In this document: piece by piece, positions 1-8,427 of the stretch
Position numbering within the stretch: position 1 is the stretch's first letter
Layout of the letters: every line of letters starts with the position of its first letter
Notes under the pieces: generated by a model
Database searches by the model: none
Told to the model about the DNA's origin: nothing
What the model saw: the letters and a program-made list of their open reading frames with translations, nothing else
NCBI GenBank assembly: GCA_002401055.1
Contig: NVRZ01000060.1
Span: 1 to 13,411 of the forward strand
Direction: 5' to 3'
Length of the DNA: 13,411 bases
Source: Bacteroidota bacterium
GTDB taxonomy: Bacteria > Bacteroidota > Bacteroidia > NORP154
Translations under genes and position numbers: made by a program

Positions 1-2820
1 GCGAATACATCATCTTACGCAATGTCGGATATGTACTACCAGCCACCCGGCACATTACCTCCGATGATTCAGCCATTTGACCCTACTGCCTCCAAGCCAC
101 TAATGCTGCTTACTGTAAGCAGTGATGTTAAGAATGGGAAGGAGCTTTATGACGTTGCCTATTACAATCTAAGACAAATGCTAAGCGGAGTAAAGGGAAT
201 TATCGCCCCCGCGGCCTATGGCGGTTCCTTGAGGCGGATTTACATATTTGTTGACCCAGCCAAGCTGGAAGCCTTGGGTATCTCACAGACACAGGTAAAC
301 GACGCCATTCACAAGAATACCACCATGATTCCATCAGGTATCGCCAAGATTGGTGAAATCAACTATGGTATCGATGCAAAGGGAATGATTATCGATGTTA
401 AGGATTTTGACGATATCGTAATCACCTATAGAAATGGTAAACCGATTTATATAAAGGATATTGGAAGAGCTTCAGATGCCGCAGCCATTCAAACCAATAT
501 TGCCAGAATTGATGGCCGTGAGCAGGTTTATCTTCCAATATTTAAAAGACCAAATGCCAACACCATTGCCTCAGTAGATGCAGTAAAAGCGGCATTGCCC
601 TTGCTCAAACAAAGAATGCCCGAAGATGTGAACCTCAATATCATTTTTGATCAATCTTCTTATGTAAGAAGCGCAATATCCGGATTGACCTATGCAGGTA
701 TGGGCGGGCTAGTTCTGGTGATTATTGTATTGCTGCTTTTTCTTGGAAATTTCAGATCAGCGATGATCGTCTCCATTAGCTTACCTCTGTCTGTAATGTT
801 CGCTTTTATTGTTCTTTGGGCTACCGGCCAAGCCATAAACAGTATCACATTAGGTGGAATTGCGCTGGTGCTGGGATTATTAGTGGACAACTCCATTGTG
901 GTACTTGAGAATATAGACCGGCACCTGCACATGGGCAAAAATCCTAAAGAAGCCGCTTATGATGCTGCCATTGAAGTGGCCCAACCCGTTCTTGCCTCTA
1001 CTTTGGTGATAATCGTGGTGTTCTTTCCAGTCATGTTCCTGACTGGAATAACCAAGTTTTTATTCTCACCCCTGGCCATCACAGTTGCAGGGGCAATGAT
1101 CGGATCTTACATTTTTTCCCTGACACTCATACCTATTTCAGCAGCTTACTTTTTTAAGCAAAGACCAGCCAAAGAGGAAGAGGCAGAACAAATAAAATCT
1201 CAAGGTGTTTTTCAACGCTTCATAGAAAGGCAGAGGCTGCGTTATCAACAAGCCCTTTCAAGTGTATTAAAACATCGTGGAGCCATCTTATCTTTTACAA
1301 TAGGGCTTTTTGTAGTTGCGTCTTATGTAATGGTAAACCTGGGATATGAATTGTTTCCTTCAACGGATGTAGGACAAATGGAGATACAGGTCCGGATGGA
1401 ATCGGGCACCCCGTTAAGGAAAACAAATGAAACCATTGCAAAAATGGAAGAGGTGATTCGTGAAGAGACTGGATCAGATCTTCAACAGTTAATCTCCAAT
1501 ATTGGAATATTCTACGATTTACCCGCTGCTTACACGCCCAACTCAGGAACGATGGATGCCTTTATTGGGATTCAATTAAAGCCTGACCATAAGGTTAGCA
1601 CTCCTGAGTATGCCAGAAGGCTTCGCAGCAGGATGACCCAAGAATTTCCAGGTATAGAGCTGAGTTTTAATACTGGCGGCCTGATCACTGCAGCTTTGAA
1701 TGAGGGTAAACCGTCGCCGATTGACGTTCAAGTAAAGGGCAATAAACTGGAAGTTCTGCGGGAGCTGGCTGAGGAAATAAAAGACATGGTTTCCAGCATC
1801 GCTGCGACCCGCGACGTCACCATACTTCAGAGGATGGATCAACCGGCAAAGAATATCGATATAGACAGAATTAAAGCTGCTGAATTAGGAGTTGAACCTG
1901 TTGACGCTATTAAAAACATTGTTTCGGCTCTAAACTCTTCAACTACTTATAGTAAATCATTTTGGATTGATGAGAAAAATGGCAACCATTACTATGTAGG
2001 CGTAACATACCCAGAAAACCAGATCGACAATGAACACGTACTGGAAAACGTCACAATTGCTAGTAAAACGCACAACAAACCGATTCCCTTCAGGACTTTC
2101 TCAAAAATTACTGAAACGACCAATGCGGTTGAGATCAATCATCATAACCTCTCGCGGGTATTTAATGTGTACGCTAATGTAGAAGGAGAAGATATTGGAT
2201 CCGTCTCTGATAAAATTCAAGAATTATTGAACGATTTAGAGCTGCCAAAAGGATACACGGTTGCATTTCAAGGAGAAGTGGCGGTAATCAAGAGTTCCTT
2301 TGGAGATCTTGGACTTGGGCTTATGTTGGCTGTTATCATGGCGTTTCTGATCATAACTCCTCTATTTAGATCATTCCGACTGCCTTTGATAATCATACTT
2401 GTATTCCCATTAGGAATTATCGGAGTTGCCTTTCTGATGTATATCACCAGTACTTATTTGAGCATTCAATCCATAATGGGAATTATAATGATGGTTGGAA
2501 TTGCCGTTTCCTATGGAAATATTCTGGTTGATAGAATCAATAATTTAATAAAAGAAGGAAAGGAAAAGACAGAAGCAATCATTGCGGGAGCTACAGATCG
2601 TTTCAGGCCCGTACTGATGACCGCCAGCACTACAATTTTTGGCTTGCTACCAACAGCAATGGCCTTGAGTAAAGGCTCAGAATCAAACGTGCCTCTGGCG
2701 ATTGCCGTAATCGGCGGAACTTTTATGGCCATGTTTTTAACCCTATTTATTGTACCAATTCTATATTCCTATATAGCAAAATCTACTAATACTGTAACTG
2801 ATGAACATATTCCTGAATAA
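1..2820 (+). CDS. RND efflux permease, inner-membrane subunit (5' partial)
   Basis: Resistance-nodulation-division transporter of the AcrB/HAE type, the proton-driven pump of a tripartite efflux system. The reading frame is open back to base 1, seven codons before the ATG at 22, and the first residues already match the interior of the family's porter domain. The real start is therefore upstream and roughly 100 residues are missing from the usual ~1040. Numbering from the ATG at 22: periplasmic porter ~1-215, TM2-TM6 block ~222-378, second repeat's periplasmic loop ~440-755, TM8-TM12 block ~760-918. The TM4 motif reads GLLVDNSIVVLEN (286-298), so the second Asp of the canonical DD pair is Asn290. 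In TM10, GIAVSYGN (826-833) has Ser830 where AcrB has its key Lys. It lacks the metal-type TM4 signature of CusA, so an organic substrate or lipid is as likely as a metal. The stop lies inside the next gene (20 bp overlap). Confidence 0.95.
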   Translation, partial: ANTSSYAMSDMYYQPPGTLPPMIQPFDPTASKPLMLLTVSSDVKNGKELYDVAYYNLRQMLSGVKGIIAPAAYGGSLRRIYIFVDPAKLEALGISQTQVNDAIHKNTTMIPSGIAKIGEINYGIDAKGMIIDVKDFDDIVITYRNGKPIYIKDIGRASDAAAIQTNIARIDGREQVYLPIFKRPNANTIASVDAVKAALPLLKQRMPEDVNLNIIFDQSSYVRSAISGLTYAGMGGLVLVIIVLLLFLGNFRSAMIVSISLPLSVMFAFIVLWATGQAINSITLGGIALVLGLLVDNSIVVLENIDRHLHMGKNPKEAAYDAAIEVAQPVLASTLVIIVVFFPVMFLTGITKFLFSPLAITVAGAMIGSYIFSLTLIPISAAYFFKQRPAKEEEAEQIKSQGVFQRFIERQRLRYQQALSSVLKHRGAILSFTIGLFVVASYVMVNLGYELFPSTDVGQMEIQVRMESGTPLRKTNETIAKMEEVIREETGSDLQQLISNIGIFYDLPAAYTPNSGTMDAFIGIQLKPDHKVSTPEYARRLRSRMTQEFPGIELSFNTGGLITAALNEGKPSPIDVQVKGNKLEVLRELAEEIKDMVSSIAATRDVTILQRMDQPAKNIDIDRIKAAELGVEPVDAIKNIVSALNSSTTYSKSFWIDEKNGNHYYVGVTYPENQIDNEHVLENVTIASKTHNKPIPFRTFSKITETTNAVEINHHNLSRVFNVYANVEGEDIGSVSDKIQELLNDLELPKGYTVAFQGEVAVIKSSFGDLGLGLMLAVIMAFLIITPLFRSFRLPLIIILVFPLGIIGVAFLMYITSTYLSIQSIMGIIMMVGIAVSYGNILVDRINNLIKEGKEKTEAIIAGATDRFRPVLMTASTTIFGLLPTAMALSKGSESNVPLAIAVIGGTFMAMFLTLFIVPILYSYIAKSTNTVTDEHIPE

Positions 2821-3892
2821 CAGATTACTAGTCGGAATTTCTCTGCTGGGCTTAATTATGGCCTGCCAATCAACAGACGAAAAAGCCACGGAAATAGAAA
2901 TTTCCGATGGGAAAACACAGATTGTTGAGGTGGTTAATCCTGATTATCGCGATTTTACCGGTGAAATACTGATAACTGGAACTGCCATGCCAAATAAGAT
3001 AGTTCTGGTTCATGCAATGGAGAGTGGTTACCTGAGGGTAATCCACAAGGACATTGGAGATCAAGTGAAACAAGGAGAGCTAATTGCTGAATTGGATAAT
3101 CCTGAACTAAAGAGGATAAGTGACAAATTAGTTGCCAAATTCGAAGCAAAAAGAGCGATTTATGAAAGACTAGATGAAAGCTATATAAACACTCCAGATC
3201 TAACACCGAAGCAATTTCTGGACGAGGCAAAAGCCGATTATCTCGCTGCCTCAGCTGAGGTAAGCGCCATTCAAGATCGTCGCGGTTTTCTAAGGGTAAA
3301 AGCTCCATTTGACGGAACAATCACCAAGCGATTTGTGGATCGAGGGGCGCTTATCCAAAGCGGGATGACCAATTCAAACGCTTCAGCAATTGTTGAATTG
3401 CAGCAATTGAATCCAATTCGACTTACTATTCCTCTACCCGAATCAGATGCATCAAACATTACTTCTGAAATGGATGTGATGGTCACATTTCCTGAGCTAG
3501 CAGGTGCAGCTTACGTTGCCAAAATCAGCAGAACTTCTGGCGCTATGGACTTTGCTTCTAAAACAATGCAGGTTGAAGTGGACCTAGCCAACTCCGATGG
3601 CAAGATTAAATCTGGTATGTATGCAAAAGTCGTAATTCCTCTGGCTAGCCGTGATAGTGTTCTATCTCTTCCAGTTACCGGGCAGCTGATTTTTCAGGAT
3701 GAACTTTTTCTATTGGTGGTTATTAACAATGTAGTGGAGAGAATCCCCTTGAGAAAAGGACTTGAGAACAAAGACTTTTTTGAGGTATTGAACGGCAATA
3801 TAAATCTTGAATCGCAGGTGATTATTCAGGGAAAGAGTTTGGTAAAAGCCGGACAATCTGTAGAAACAGTTATCAAGAGCAATACGGAGTGA
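2801..3892 (+). CDS. RND periplasmic adaptor (membrane fusion protein), lipoprotein
   Basis: HlyD/AcrA-family adaptor that bridges the inner-membrane pump and the outer-membrane channel in the periplasm. The N-terminus is a lipoprotein signal (hydrophobic residues ~9-20, lipobox LIMAC with Cys22), so the mature protein should be lipid-anchored. The two halves of the lipoyl/barrel-sandwich domain are visible at ~65-105 (ESGYLRV, then GDQVKQGELIAELDNP) and ~162-187 (VKAPFDGTITKRFVDRGALI). They are separated by a short helical hairpin (~105-160). A beta-barrel domain follows (~205-282, ending in SGMYAKVVIP) and then a membrane-proximal domain to the end. At 363 aa it is a normal length. Its ATG lies 20 bp inside the permease gene, and its TGA overlaps the GTG of the channel gene. 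The order permease-adaptor-channel differs from the more common adaptor-permease order. The substrate is not predictable. Confidence 0.93.
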   Translation: MNIFLNNRLLVGISLLGLIMACQSTDEKATEIEISDGKTQIVEVVNPDYRDFTGEILITGTAMPNKIVLVHAMESGYLRVIHKDIGDQVKQGELIAELDNPELKRISDKLVAKFEAKRAIYERLDESYINTPDLTPKQFLDEAKADYLAASAEVSAIQDRRGFLRVKAPFDGTITKRFVDRGALIQSGMTNSNASAIVELQQLNPIRLTIPLPESDASNITSEMDVMVTFPELAGAAYVAKISRTSGAMDFASKTMQVEVDLANSDGKIKSGMYAKVVIPLASRDSVLSLPVTGQLIFQDELFLLVVINNVVERIPLRKGLENKDFFEVLNGNINLESQVIIQGKSLVKAGQSVETVIKSNTE

Positions 3893-5208
3893 ATATTGGC
3901 ACATTCAACATATTGAATTCAAGAATCTGGGGTATTGCATTATTGCTCATCACAGGATTTACTCAGCTTCAAGGTCAGGATGCGAAAAAGCAAATGCCGG
4001 TGGATCTAGCAATTGTTATGAAACTGGCCGGTGCTAACAACTTAGCCGTTGCTGAAATGGATGCACGCAAGGAACTTGCAATCGCCAAGGCAAAAACAGC
4101 GAAAGAATGGCTCCTACCCACCATAAGCCCCGGAATATTGCTGAGCGCTTATGACGGTAACAACCAAACGAACGATGGGACTTTTATAAATGTTAACAAG
4201 AATTCATTCTGGGGCGGCGGTGCACTTACCCTAAACTGGAATCTAGGCGACGCAATTTTCAATTCCCTTGAAGCAAAGCAGAATGTTAATGTGGCACAAT
4301 ATGCCTCTGAAGCGGAAAGCAATCAGATCTTATTGAAGGCTGTGATGGCCTATTATGATCTGGGAGCAGCGCAGAGCACCCTGACTTCACTGGGTAGAAT
4401 ATTGTCAAAGGCCACCGATATTACCCGTCAAATTGAATATCAAGTTGAAGCTGGAATAAGGTACAAGTCGGACATATTACTCGCCAAGGCGAAATTGAAT
4501 CATATAAAGATTGAGCGCAGTCGTGCAACACTAAGGGTGATGGAGTCTTCTAATAAATTGCTAAATATTCTGAACATCAAGGACGATGTACAGCTAATTG
4601 TTGGTGATACGGTGCTCGTTCCCTTGGCCATGGTAGATACCTCTATCTCGAATTATGATAAAGCTTATTCCTTAAGACCAGAAGCAAAAATATTCGAATT
4701 TAAAATGCTGGCTTTGCAATCGGGAAGAAAACGTTACACAACAGGGATCCTTCTACCAGAATTGAACATTGGATTAAACGACGGAGTTCTGGGGCCTTAC
4801 TTCAATACTTTTAGAAATGAATTCTCCTATTACCTAGGTGCTAAATGGAACATTCCATTGGGTGTGTTTTTCTTTGGAGGCAACAAAAAGCAATACGATG
4901 CCCGAATTAAAATGGAACAGATTCATCTGGACCAGACCAAGAACATAATTCGTCAAGAGGTACAAGATGCTTCTGCAATGGTAGAAACGTCAACTGCACA
5001 GATGAAACTAGCTAAAGAGGCGCTGGGTTATGCGCTCGAAGCTCTTAGGCAGAGTATGCAAAGACAAGCGTTGGGTACCGCTATTCCTTTGGAAGTCTTC
5101 CAGGCACAGGAGCAACTACTTCAAGCTGAGCTCGATCACATTCGAGCGATAACAGACTACAACAAGGCGCAATACTCCCTGTATATCGCGATGGGGAATA
5201 AGCAATAA
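3889..5208 (+). CDS. TolC-family outer-membrane efflux channel
   Basis: Outer-membrane factor of the tripartite pump: a trimeric beta-barrel with a long alpha-helical periplasmic tunnel. Two outer-membrane-efflux-protein repeats are visible at ~40-230 and ~255-437. Each carries a long Ala/Gln/Glu-rich helical pair, for example RYKSDILLAKAKLN (191-204) and its counterpart LGTAIPLEVFQAQEQLLQAE (395-414). The segment near 106-118 looks like barrel strands. An export signal is present (hydrophobic stretch ~14-23, likely cleavage near QLQGQ, residues 26-30). The start is uncertain. The GTG at 3889 overlaps the upstream TGA in a GTGA arrangement typical of translational coupling. A TTG at 3913 would give a tidier signal peptide beginning just before NSRIW. 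At 439 aa the length is usual. It is the third gene of the efflux operon. Confidence 0.92.
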   Translation: MNIGTFNILNSRIWGIALLLITGFTQLQGQDAKKQMPVDLAIVMKLAGANNLAVAEMDARKELAIAKAKTAKEWLLPTISPGILLSAYDGNNQTNDGTFINVNKNSFWGGGALTLNWNLGDAIFNSLEAKQNVNVAQYASEAESNQILLKAVMAYYDLGAAQSTLTSLGRILSKATDITRQIEYQVEAGIRYKSDILLAKAKLNHIKIERSRATLRVMESSNKLLNILNIKDDVQLIVGDTVLVPLAMVDTSISNYDKAYSLRPEAKIFEFKMLALQSGRKRYTTGILLPELNIGLNDGVLGPYFNTFRNEFSYYLGAKWNIPLGVFFFGGNKKQYDARIKMEQIHLDQTKNIIRQEVQDASAMVETSTAQMKLAKEALGYALEALRQSMQRQALGTAIPLEVFQAQEQLLQAELDHIRAITDYNKAQYSLYIAMGNKQ

Positions 5209-5230
5209 GTAATAGAGTGAATTATGCCAT

Positions 5231-6085
5231 ATGTTTAAAAATTATTTCAGCTATAGAAAGGTGAAAAAAATCATCAATAAAATTATCTGTGTAGCACTTG
5301 TGTTGTGCTGTTTGAATAGTTGTAAAAAGTACATGCAGGTGTTTGAAACCAGTACAACGAATACTCTAATCGTCAACGAATCTTATGTGTATGAAACAGA
5401 TACAGTAAAAGTGACCTATGCGTTCTGGAGGAAAAATGGAATAATGTCATTTACGGTATTTAATAAACTTGACCAGCCTATTTATATTGACTGGAAAAAA
5501 TCGTCATATATTCCTAACTCAAATAAATTAAATTATTGGGTCGATGAAGAACGCTCCAAATCAATTTCATATTATGGAGGTTATTTTTATAATGGCCCTT
5601 CACTCAGGGAGGGTGTTACAGTTAACTTGGGGACCGCCTCTTCTTCAACTTCGAAGATAAAAATAGAAAGAATAACATTTATCCCTCCAAAGTCCAGCTA
5701 TCATAATTACCCACTACATTTATTATCTAAGCCATATGTCAAAATTCCCATAGATACAAAATCACAAGAAATTAGGAGAAATGACAATCCTCGAATGAAG
5801 ACAAAGGTTTATGAAGTAGATTATTCAAAGGACTCATCACCTCTCAGATTTAGGAACTTTCTTACTCTTTCACTAACTGAAGACTTTCAGAACGAATTTT
5901 ATATTGATTGTGAGTTTTATGTGTCAAAGATTAAAGAAATGGATTACAGACACTTTGAGAAGTACAATCTAAGGGACAATAATGGGAGGTATGTTTATGT
6001 AACACCATTTACCAGATCAACAGCATTCTTCGTTTCTGTACCAAAATATGGTAACGTCGAATACCGAAGGAAATATGGAGAATAA
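5231..6085 (+). CDS. putative lipoprotein of unknown function
   Basis: I do not recognise a characterised family. The N-terminus is basic (RKVKKIINK), then hydrophobic, ending in a lipobox-like CCLNSC with Cys31, which predicts a lipid-anchored envelope protein. The body (~40-284) has no membrane segment, is rich in Tyr, Ser, Lys and Asn with many alternating hydrophobic residues, and probably folds as beta-sheet. Features that stand out are WRKNG (66-70), FNKLDQPIYIDWKKS (77-91) and RYVYVTPFTRSTAFFVSVP (253-271). The ATG at 5231 is possible. The GTG at 5261, preceded by AGAAAG, would give a compact 20-residue signal sequence and may be the true start. It lies 22 bp after the channel gene on the same strand and could be read through from the efflux operon. 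Base composition is low: bases 5461-5580 have 36 G+C of 120, versus 29 of 60 at 4321-4380 in the channel gene. That may indicate separate ancestry. Confidence 0.75.
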   Translation: MFKNYFSYRKVKKIINKIICVALVLCCLNSCKKYMQVFETSTTNTLIVNESYVYETDTVKVTYAFWRKNGIMSFTVFNKLDQPIYIDWKKSSYIPNSNKLNYWVDEERSKSISYYGGYFYNGPSLREGVTVNLGTASSSTSKIKIERITFIPPKSSYHNYPLHLLSKPYVKIPIDTKSQEIRRNDNPRMKTKVYEVDYSKDSSPLRFRNFLTLSLTEDFQNEFYIDCEFYVSKIKEMDYRHFEKYNLRDNNGRYVYVTPFTRSTAFFVSVPKYGNVEYRRKYGE

Positions 6086-6099
6086 GCAGTAAGCTTATT
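6081..6099. terminator. possible weak bidirectional terminator between convergent genes
   Basis: A perfect inverted repeat (AATAAGC at 6081-6087, GCTTATT at 6093-6099, loop AGTAA) spans the 13-bp gap between the convergent lipoprotein and TonB-receptor genes and includes both stop codons. On the plus strand it is followed by TATTTCTTCTT. The stem has only two G-C pairs, so its strength as a terminator is doubtful. Its position, exactly between two 3' ends, is the main support. Confidence 0.35.
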
Positions 6100-8348
6100 T
6101 ATTTCTTCTTATTCAACTTATACCTCAATCCCAAATAAGTCATTCTACCAAAGATCGGCCCCCAGATGAGGGAGCTATCGAAGTAAGGGCCAAAAGGTTG
6201 GTCTGCTGCGAGAATTGGATTGTTTTGTTTGTAGTCAGTAATATTCTCCATTCCTAAATATATGTCAATTCCATTTTTGAATTTCTTGGTGATCTGTGCA
6301 TTTAGAATGAAGTAATCAGGTGACTTACTTTCCAGCCGATAGCCCTCTGGATTGGTAGAGGTGTTGGGTATTCTCTTTTCTCCCTGCCATTGGAAAGTAA
6401 TGTCATACACCCATGTTTTACCTGTTTCATAGGCCAGGTTTAAGAAGGCCCTATTTTGTCCAACTAATGGTTTGCTGAGCAGCTGTTTGTTGTAGGTTGT
6501 TTTTACCTCAAACCAACGATAGGCAATTCGCAGGTCTAGCTTTCTGAGCAACTCGTAATTCAGCGTAGCTTGAAAACTGTTGGAATATGACACTCCATCC
6601 AGATTATAAAATCGAGCTTCCTGTGTACTCTGATCCAGATCAAGGACAATTTGGTTTTGGAAATCCGTTCTATAAAAGTCAATTCCAATGTCTCCATTGC
6701 GATAATCTAGTTTAAAATCCTGTGTGAGATTTATTCCGTAGTTCCATGCGATTTCGGGCCTCAGACCGAAACCCGGCTTATTTGGGTCACCGTCGATTAT
6801 GATATTCCTAGAGCTGGCTAAGATGCCTATGTTCTCGGAAAAAATATTTGCGGTTTTCAGCCCCCTGCCCCCAGACGCCCTGATGACAGTTGTTTCTGTC
6901 AATGCATAACGCATATGAATTCTGGGCGTCACAAAAGCACCGTAGTAATTGTGATAGTCTGCCCTCAGTCCAAGAACCATTGTAAAGTTATCTAGCCCCT
7001 TGGAAGTATATTCAAAAAACGCTCCCGAGGCACTTTCGATTCTTTCGTATATAGCTGAATCCAACGATTCGAGATAGTCATCATAAACGTAACTCAATCC
7101 TGTTTTGAACACATTATTCGTGTTTCCAATTATCGATTGGTAAATTAAATTAGAATAGAAAGATTGTTGCATACCCGTATACCTACGCAAACCAAAATGA
7201 GAATCCTGATTGTGGTAAGAACCTGACAGTTGCAATCCGATGCTCTTGTATTTATTTTTTGGGAAAACATATCCGGTTTTTAAGAATGCTTCATATCTCT
7301 TCGTCTCGATTTTGAGGCCATAATAATTGGTGGTTAAATAGTCGCGCGCGCGGTCGTACTCCATTTGACCTCCATTGTTATCATAATAAAGGCCTTTTAT
7401 ACCAAAACGCATTCTAAACCCTTTTTGGTTATCAAATTTCCAGCGATTCATTAACACTATATTATTGCCAACAGGATTATCCATAAATGAATCACCGTTC
7501 CTGTCCATCTTGAACGATTGGTTTTTACCATGTGCCAACAAAGTTGTTGACCACTTGGGCCCTACCTGATGGCTAGATATTGAATTAATCTCTAGTCTTC
7601 CACTTTCATTCGTGTAAAAATTCAGAAAGAGTTTCTCCTCTTCATCTGGTTTTTTTAACTCAACATTTATCTGACCAGCCATACTCTCAAAACCATTAAT
7701 TACTGGTCCCATTCCTTTGGTCACCTGAATGGAGTTCATCCATGCTCCCGGAATATAGGACAGTCCGTAGATGGCTGCCAATCCCCTAACAGCGGGAATA
7801 TTCTCCTGAGATATTTGTGTATATGAACCTGCCAATCCCAGCATCTGTATCTGCCTCGTTCCGGTAATAGCATCGGTAAACGACACATCAATAGAAGGGT
7901 TGGTTTCAAAGCTCTCGGAAAGGTTGCAGCACGCGGCTTTAAACAATTCCTTCTCTCCCATAATCTCCGTCTTAATCGGATCCATAAAAGAAACTTCAGT
8001 AGTCTTTTTCTTGTAAACGACCTTCACCTCATTCAATAATTCCGAGCTTTTTAAAATGATCGACAACATATCCGGATGTTCAATTAGTACTGTATCCGAT
8101 TGGTAACCAATGTAACTGATGATCAAATTCTTATACTTTGATTTATATTCAACCTGGAAAACGCCGTTAGTATCAGTGGATGACCCGGTAGTTGTTCCTT
8201 GCCAGTAAACGTTTGCTCCTATAAGTGGATGTAGATTCCCTTTCTTGTCCTCTTCCACCACCACTCCTTTCATAATATCCTGAGCAAGAAGTAATCTATT
8301 GCTCATACTGAGCAGTAGTATCACGATAATTAATTGCAGATTTTTCAT
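6099..8348 (-). CDS. TonB-dependent outer-membrane receptor, probably metal-related
   Basis: Outer-membrane gated channel that imports a ligand using TonB/ExbBD energy. It has a signal peptide (residues 1-~23, LLLAQ at the end), a carboxypeptidase-regulatory-like beta-sandwich (~25-100, including LIGANVYWQGTTTGSSTDTNG at 42-62), a plug domain (~115-232, ending KGMGPVINGFESMAGQINVE) and a 22-strand-type barrel to residue 749. Full length is normal for the family. The protein has only two cysteines, adjacent at 140-141 in KAACCNLSES at the start of the plug. This short motif is what I would expect of the receptor group that travels with HMA-domain proteins in Bacteroidota. The next gene upstream encodes such an HMA protein, 79 bp away and in the same direction, so a metal or metal-chelate ligand (copper is a reasonable guess) is inferred. 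The start is ATG at 8348. The gene converges with the efflux operon. Confidence 0.92.
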   Translation of the reverse strand: MKNLQLIIVILLLSMSNRLLLAQDIMKGVVVEEDKKGNLHPLIGANVYWQGTTTGSSTDTNGVFQVEYKSKYKNLIISYIGYQSDTVLIEHPDMLSIILKSSELLNEVKVVYKKKTTEVSFMDPIKTEIMGEKELFKAACCNLSESFETNPSIDVSFTDAITGTRQIQMLGLAGSYTQISQENIPAVRGLAAIYGLSYIPGAWMNSIQVTKGMGPVINGFESMAGQINVELKKPDEEEKLFLNFYTNESGRLEINSISSHQVGPKWSTTLLAHGKNQSFKMDRNGDSFMDNPVGNNIVLMNRWKFDNQKGFRMRFGIKGLYYDNNGGQMEYDRARDYLTTNYYGLKIETKRYEAFLKTGYVFPKNKYKSIGLQLSGSYHNQDSHFGLRRYTGMQQSFYSNLIYQSIIGNTNNVFKTGLSYVYDDYLESLDSAIYERIESASGAFFEYTSKGLDNFTMVLGLRADYHNYYGAFVTPRIHMRYALTETTVIRASGGRGLKTANIFSENIGILASSRNIIIDGDPNKPGFGLRPEIAWNYGINLTQDFKLDYRNGDIGIDFYRTDFQNQIVLDLDQSTQEARFYNLDGVSYSNSFQATLNYELLRKLDLRIAYRWFEVKTTYNKQLLSKPLVGQNRAFLNLAYETGKTWVYDITFQWQGEKRIPNTSTNPEGYRLESKSPDYFILNAQITKKFKNGIDIYLGMENITDYKQNNPILAADQPFGPYFDSSLIWGPIFGRMTYLGLRYKLNKKK

Positions 8349-8374
8349 TTATAATATATTGCAAAGCACGATAC

Positions 8375-8401
8375 CCCAATCGGAGTTAATTTCCGACTGG
8401 G
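8375..8401 (-). other. intercistronic RNA hairpin between HMA and receptor genes
   Basis: On the minus strand CCCAGTCGGA and TCCGATTGGG form a ten-pair stem around a 7-base loop. The fifth pair is G-U, so the stem is complete only in RNA transcribed from the minus strand; the plus-strand version has an A-C mismatch there. It sits 26 bases after the HMA stop and 26 bases before the receptor ATG, and has no following U-run. That suits an mRNA processing or stability element, or a leaky terminator that sets the ratio of the two proteins. It is seen directly in the sequence; the role is inferred. Confidence 0.5.
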
Positions 8402-8427
8402 CACCTGCCTCATTGTTCGTTTAAAGA

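Noticed and set aside
22..24. ATG at 22 as the start of the RND permease
   Set aside because: The frame is open to base 1 and the residues around it match an internal part of the porter domain, so the gene continues upstream of the window.
1..2820. Assigning the RND pump as a CusA-type copper exporter because of the nearby HMA gene
   Set aside because: The TM4 motif is of the HAE type (LLVDNSIVVLEN), and the metal module is on the opposite strand and separately transcribed.
2955..3320. Minus-strand open frame opposite the adaptor gene (121 codons)
   Set aside because: It is a shadow of the adaptor's lipoyl-domain coding sequence; no family resemblance and no start context.
5229..5236. TATGTTTA as a -7 promoter element for the orphan lipoprotein
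   Set aside because: One mismatch to TAnnTTTG, no -33 partner, and it overlaps the possible ATG at 5231. It would matter only if the GTG at 5261 is the true start.
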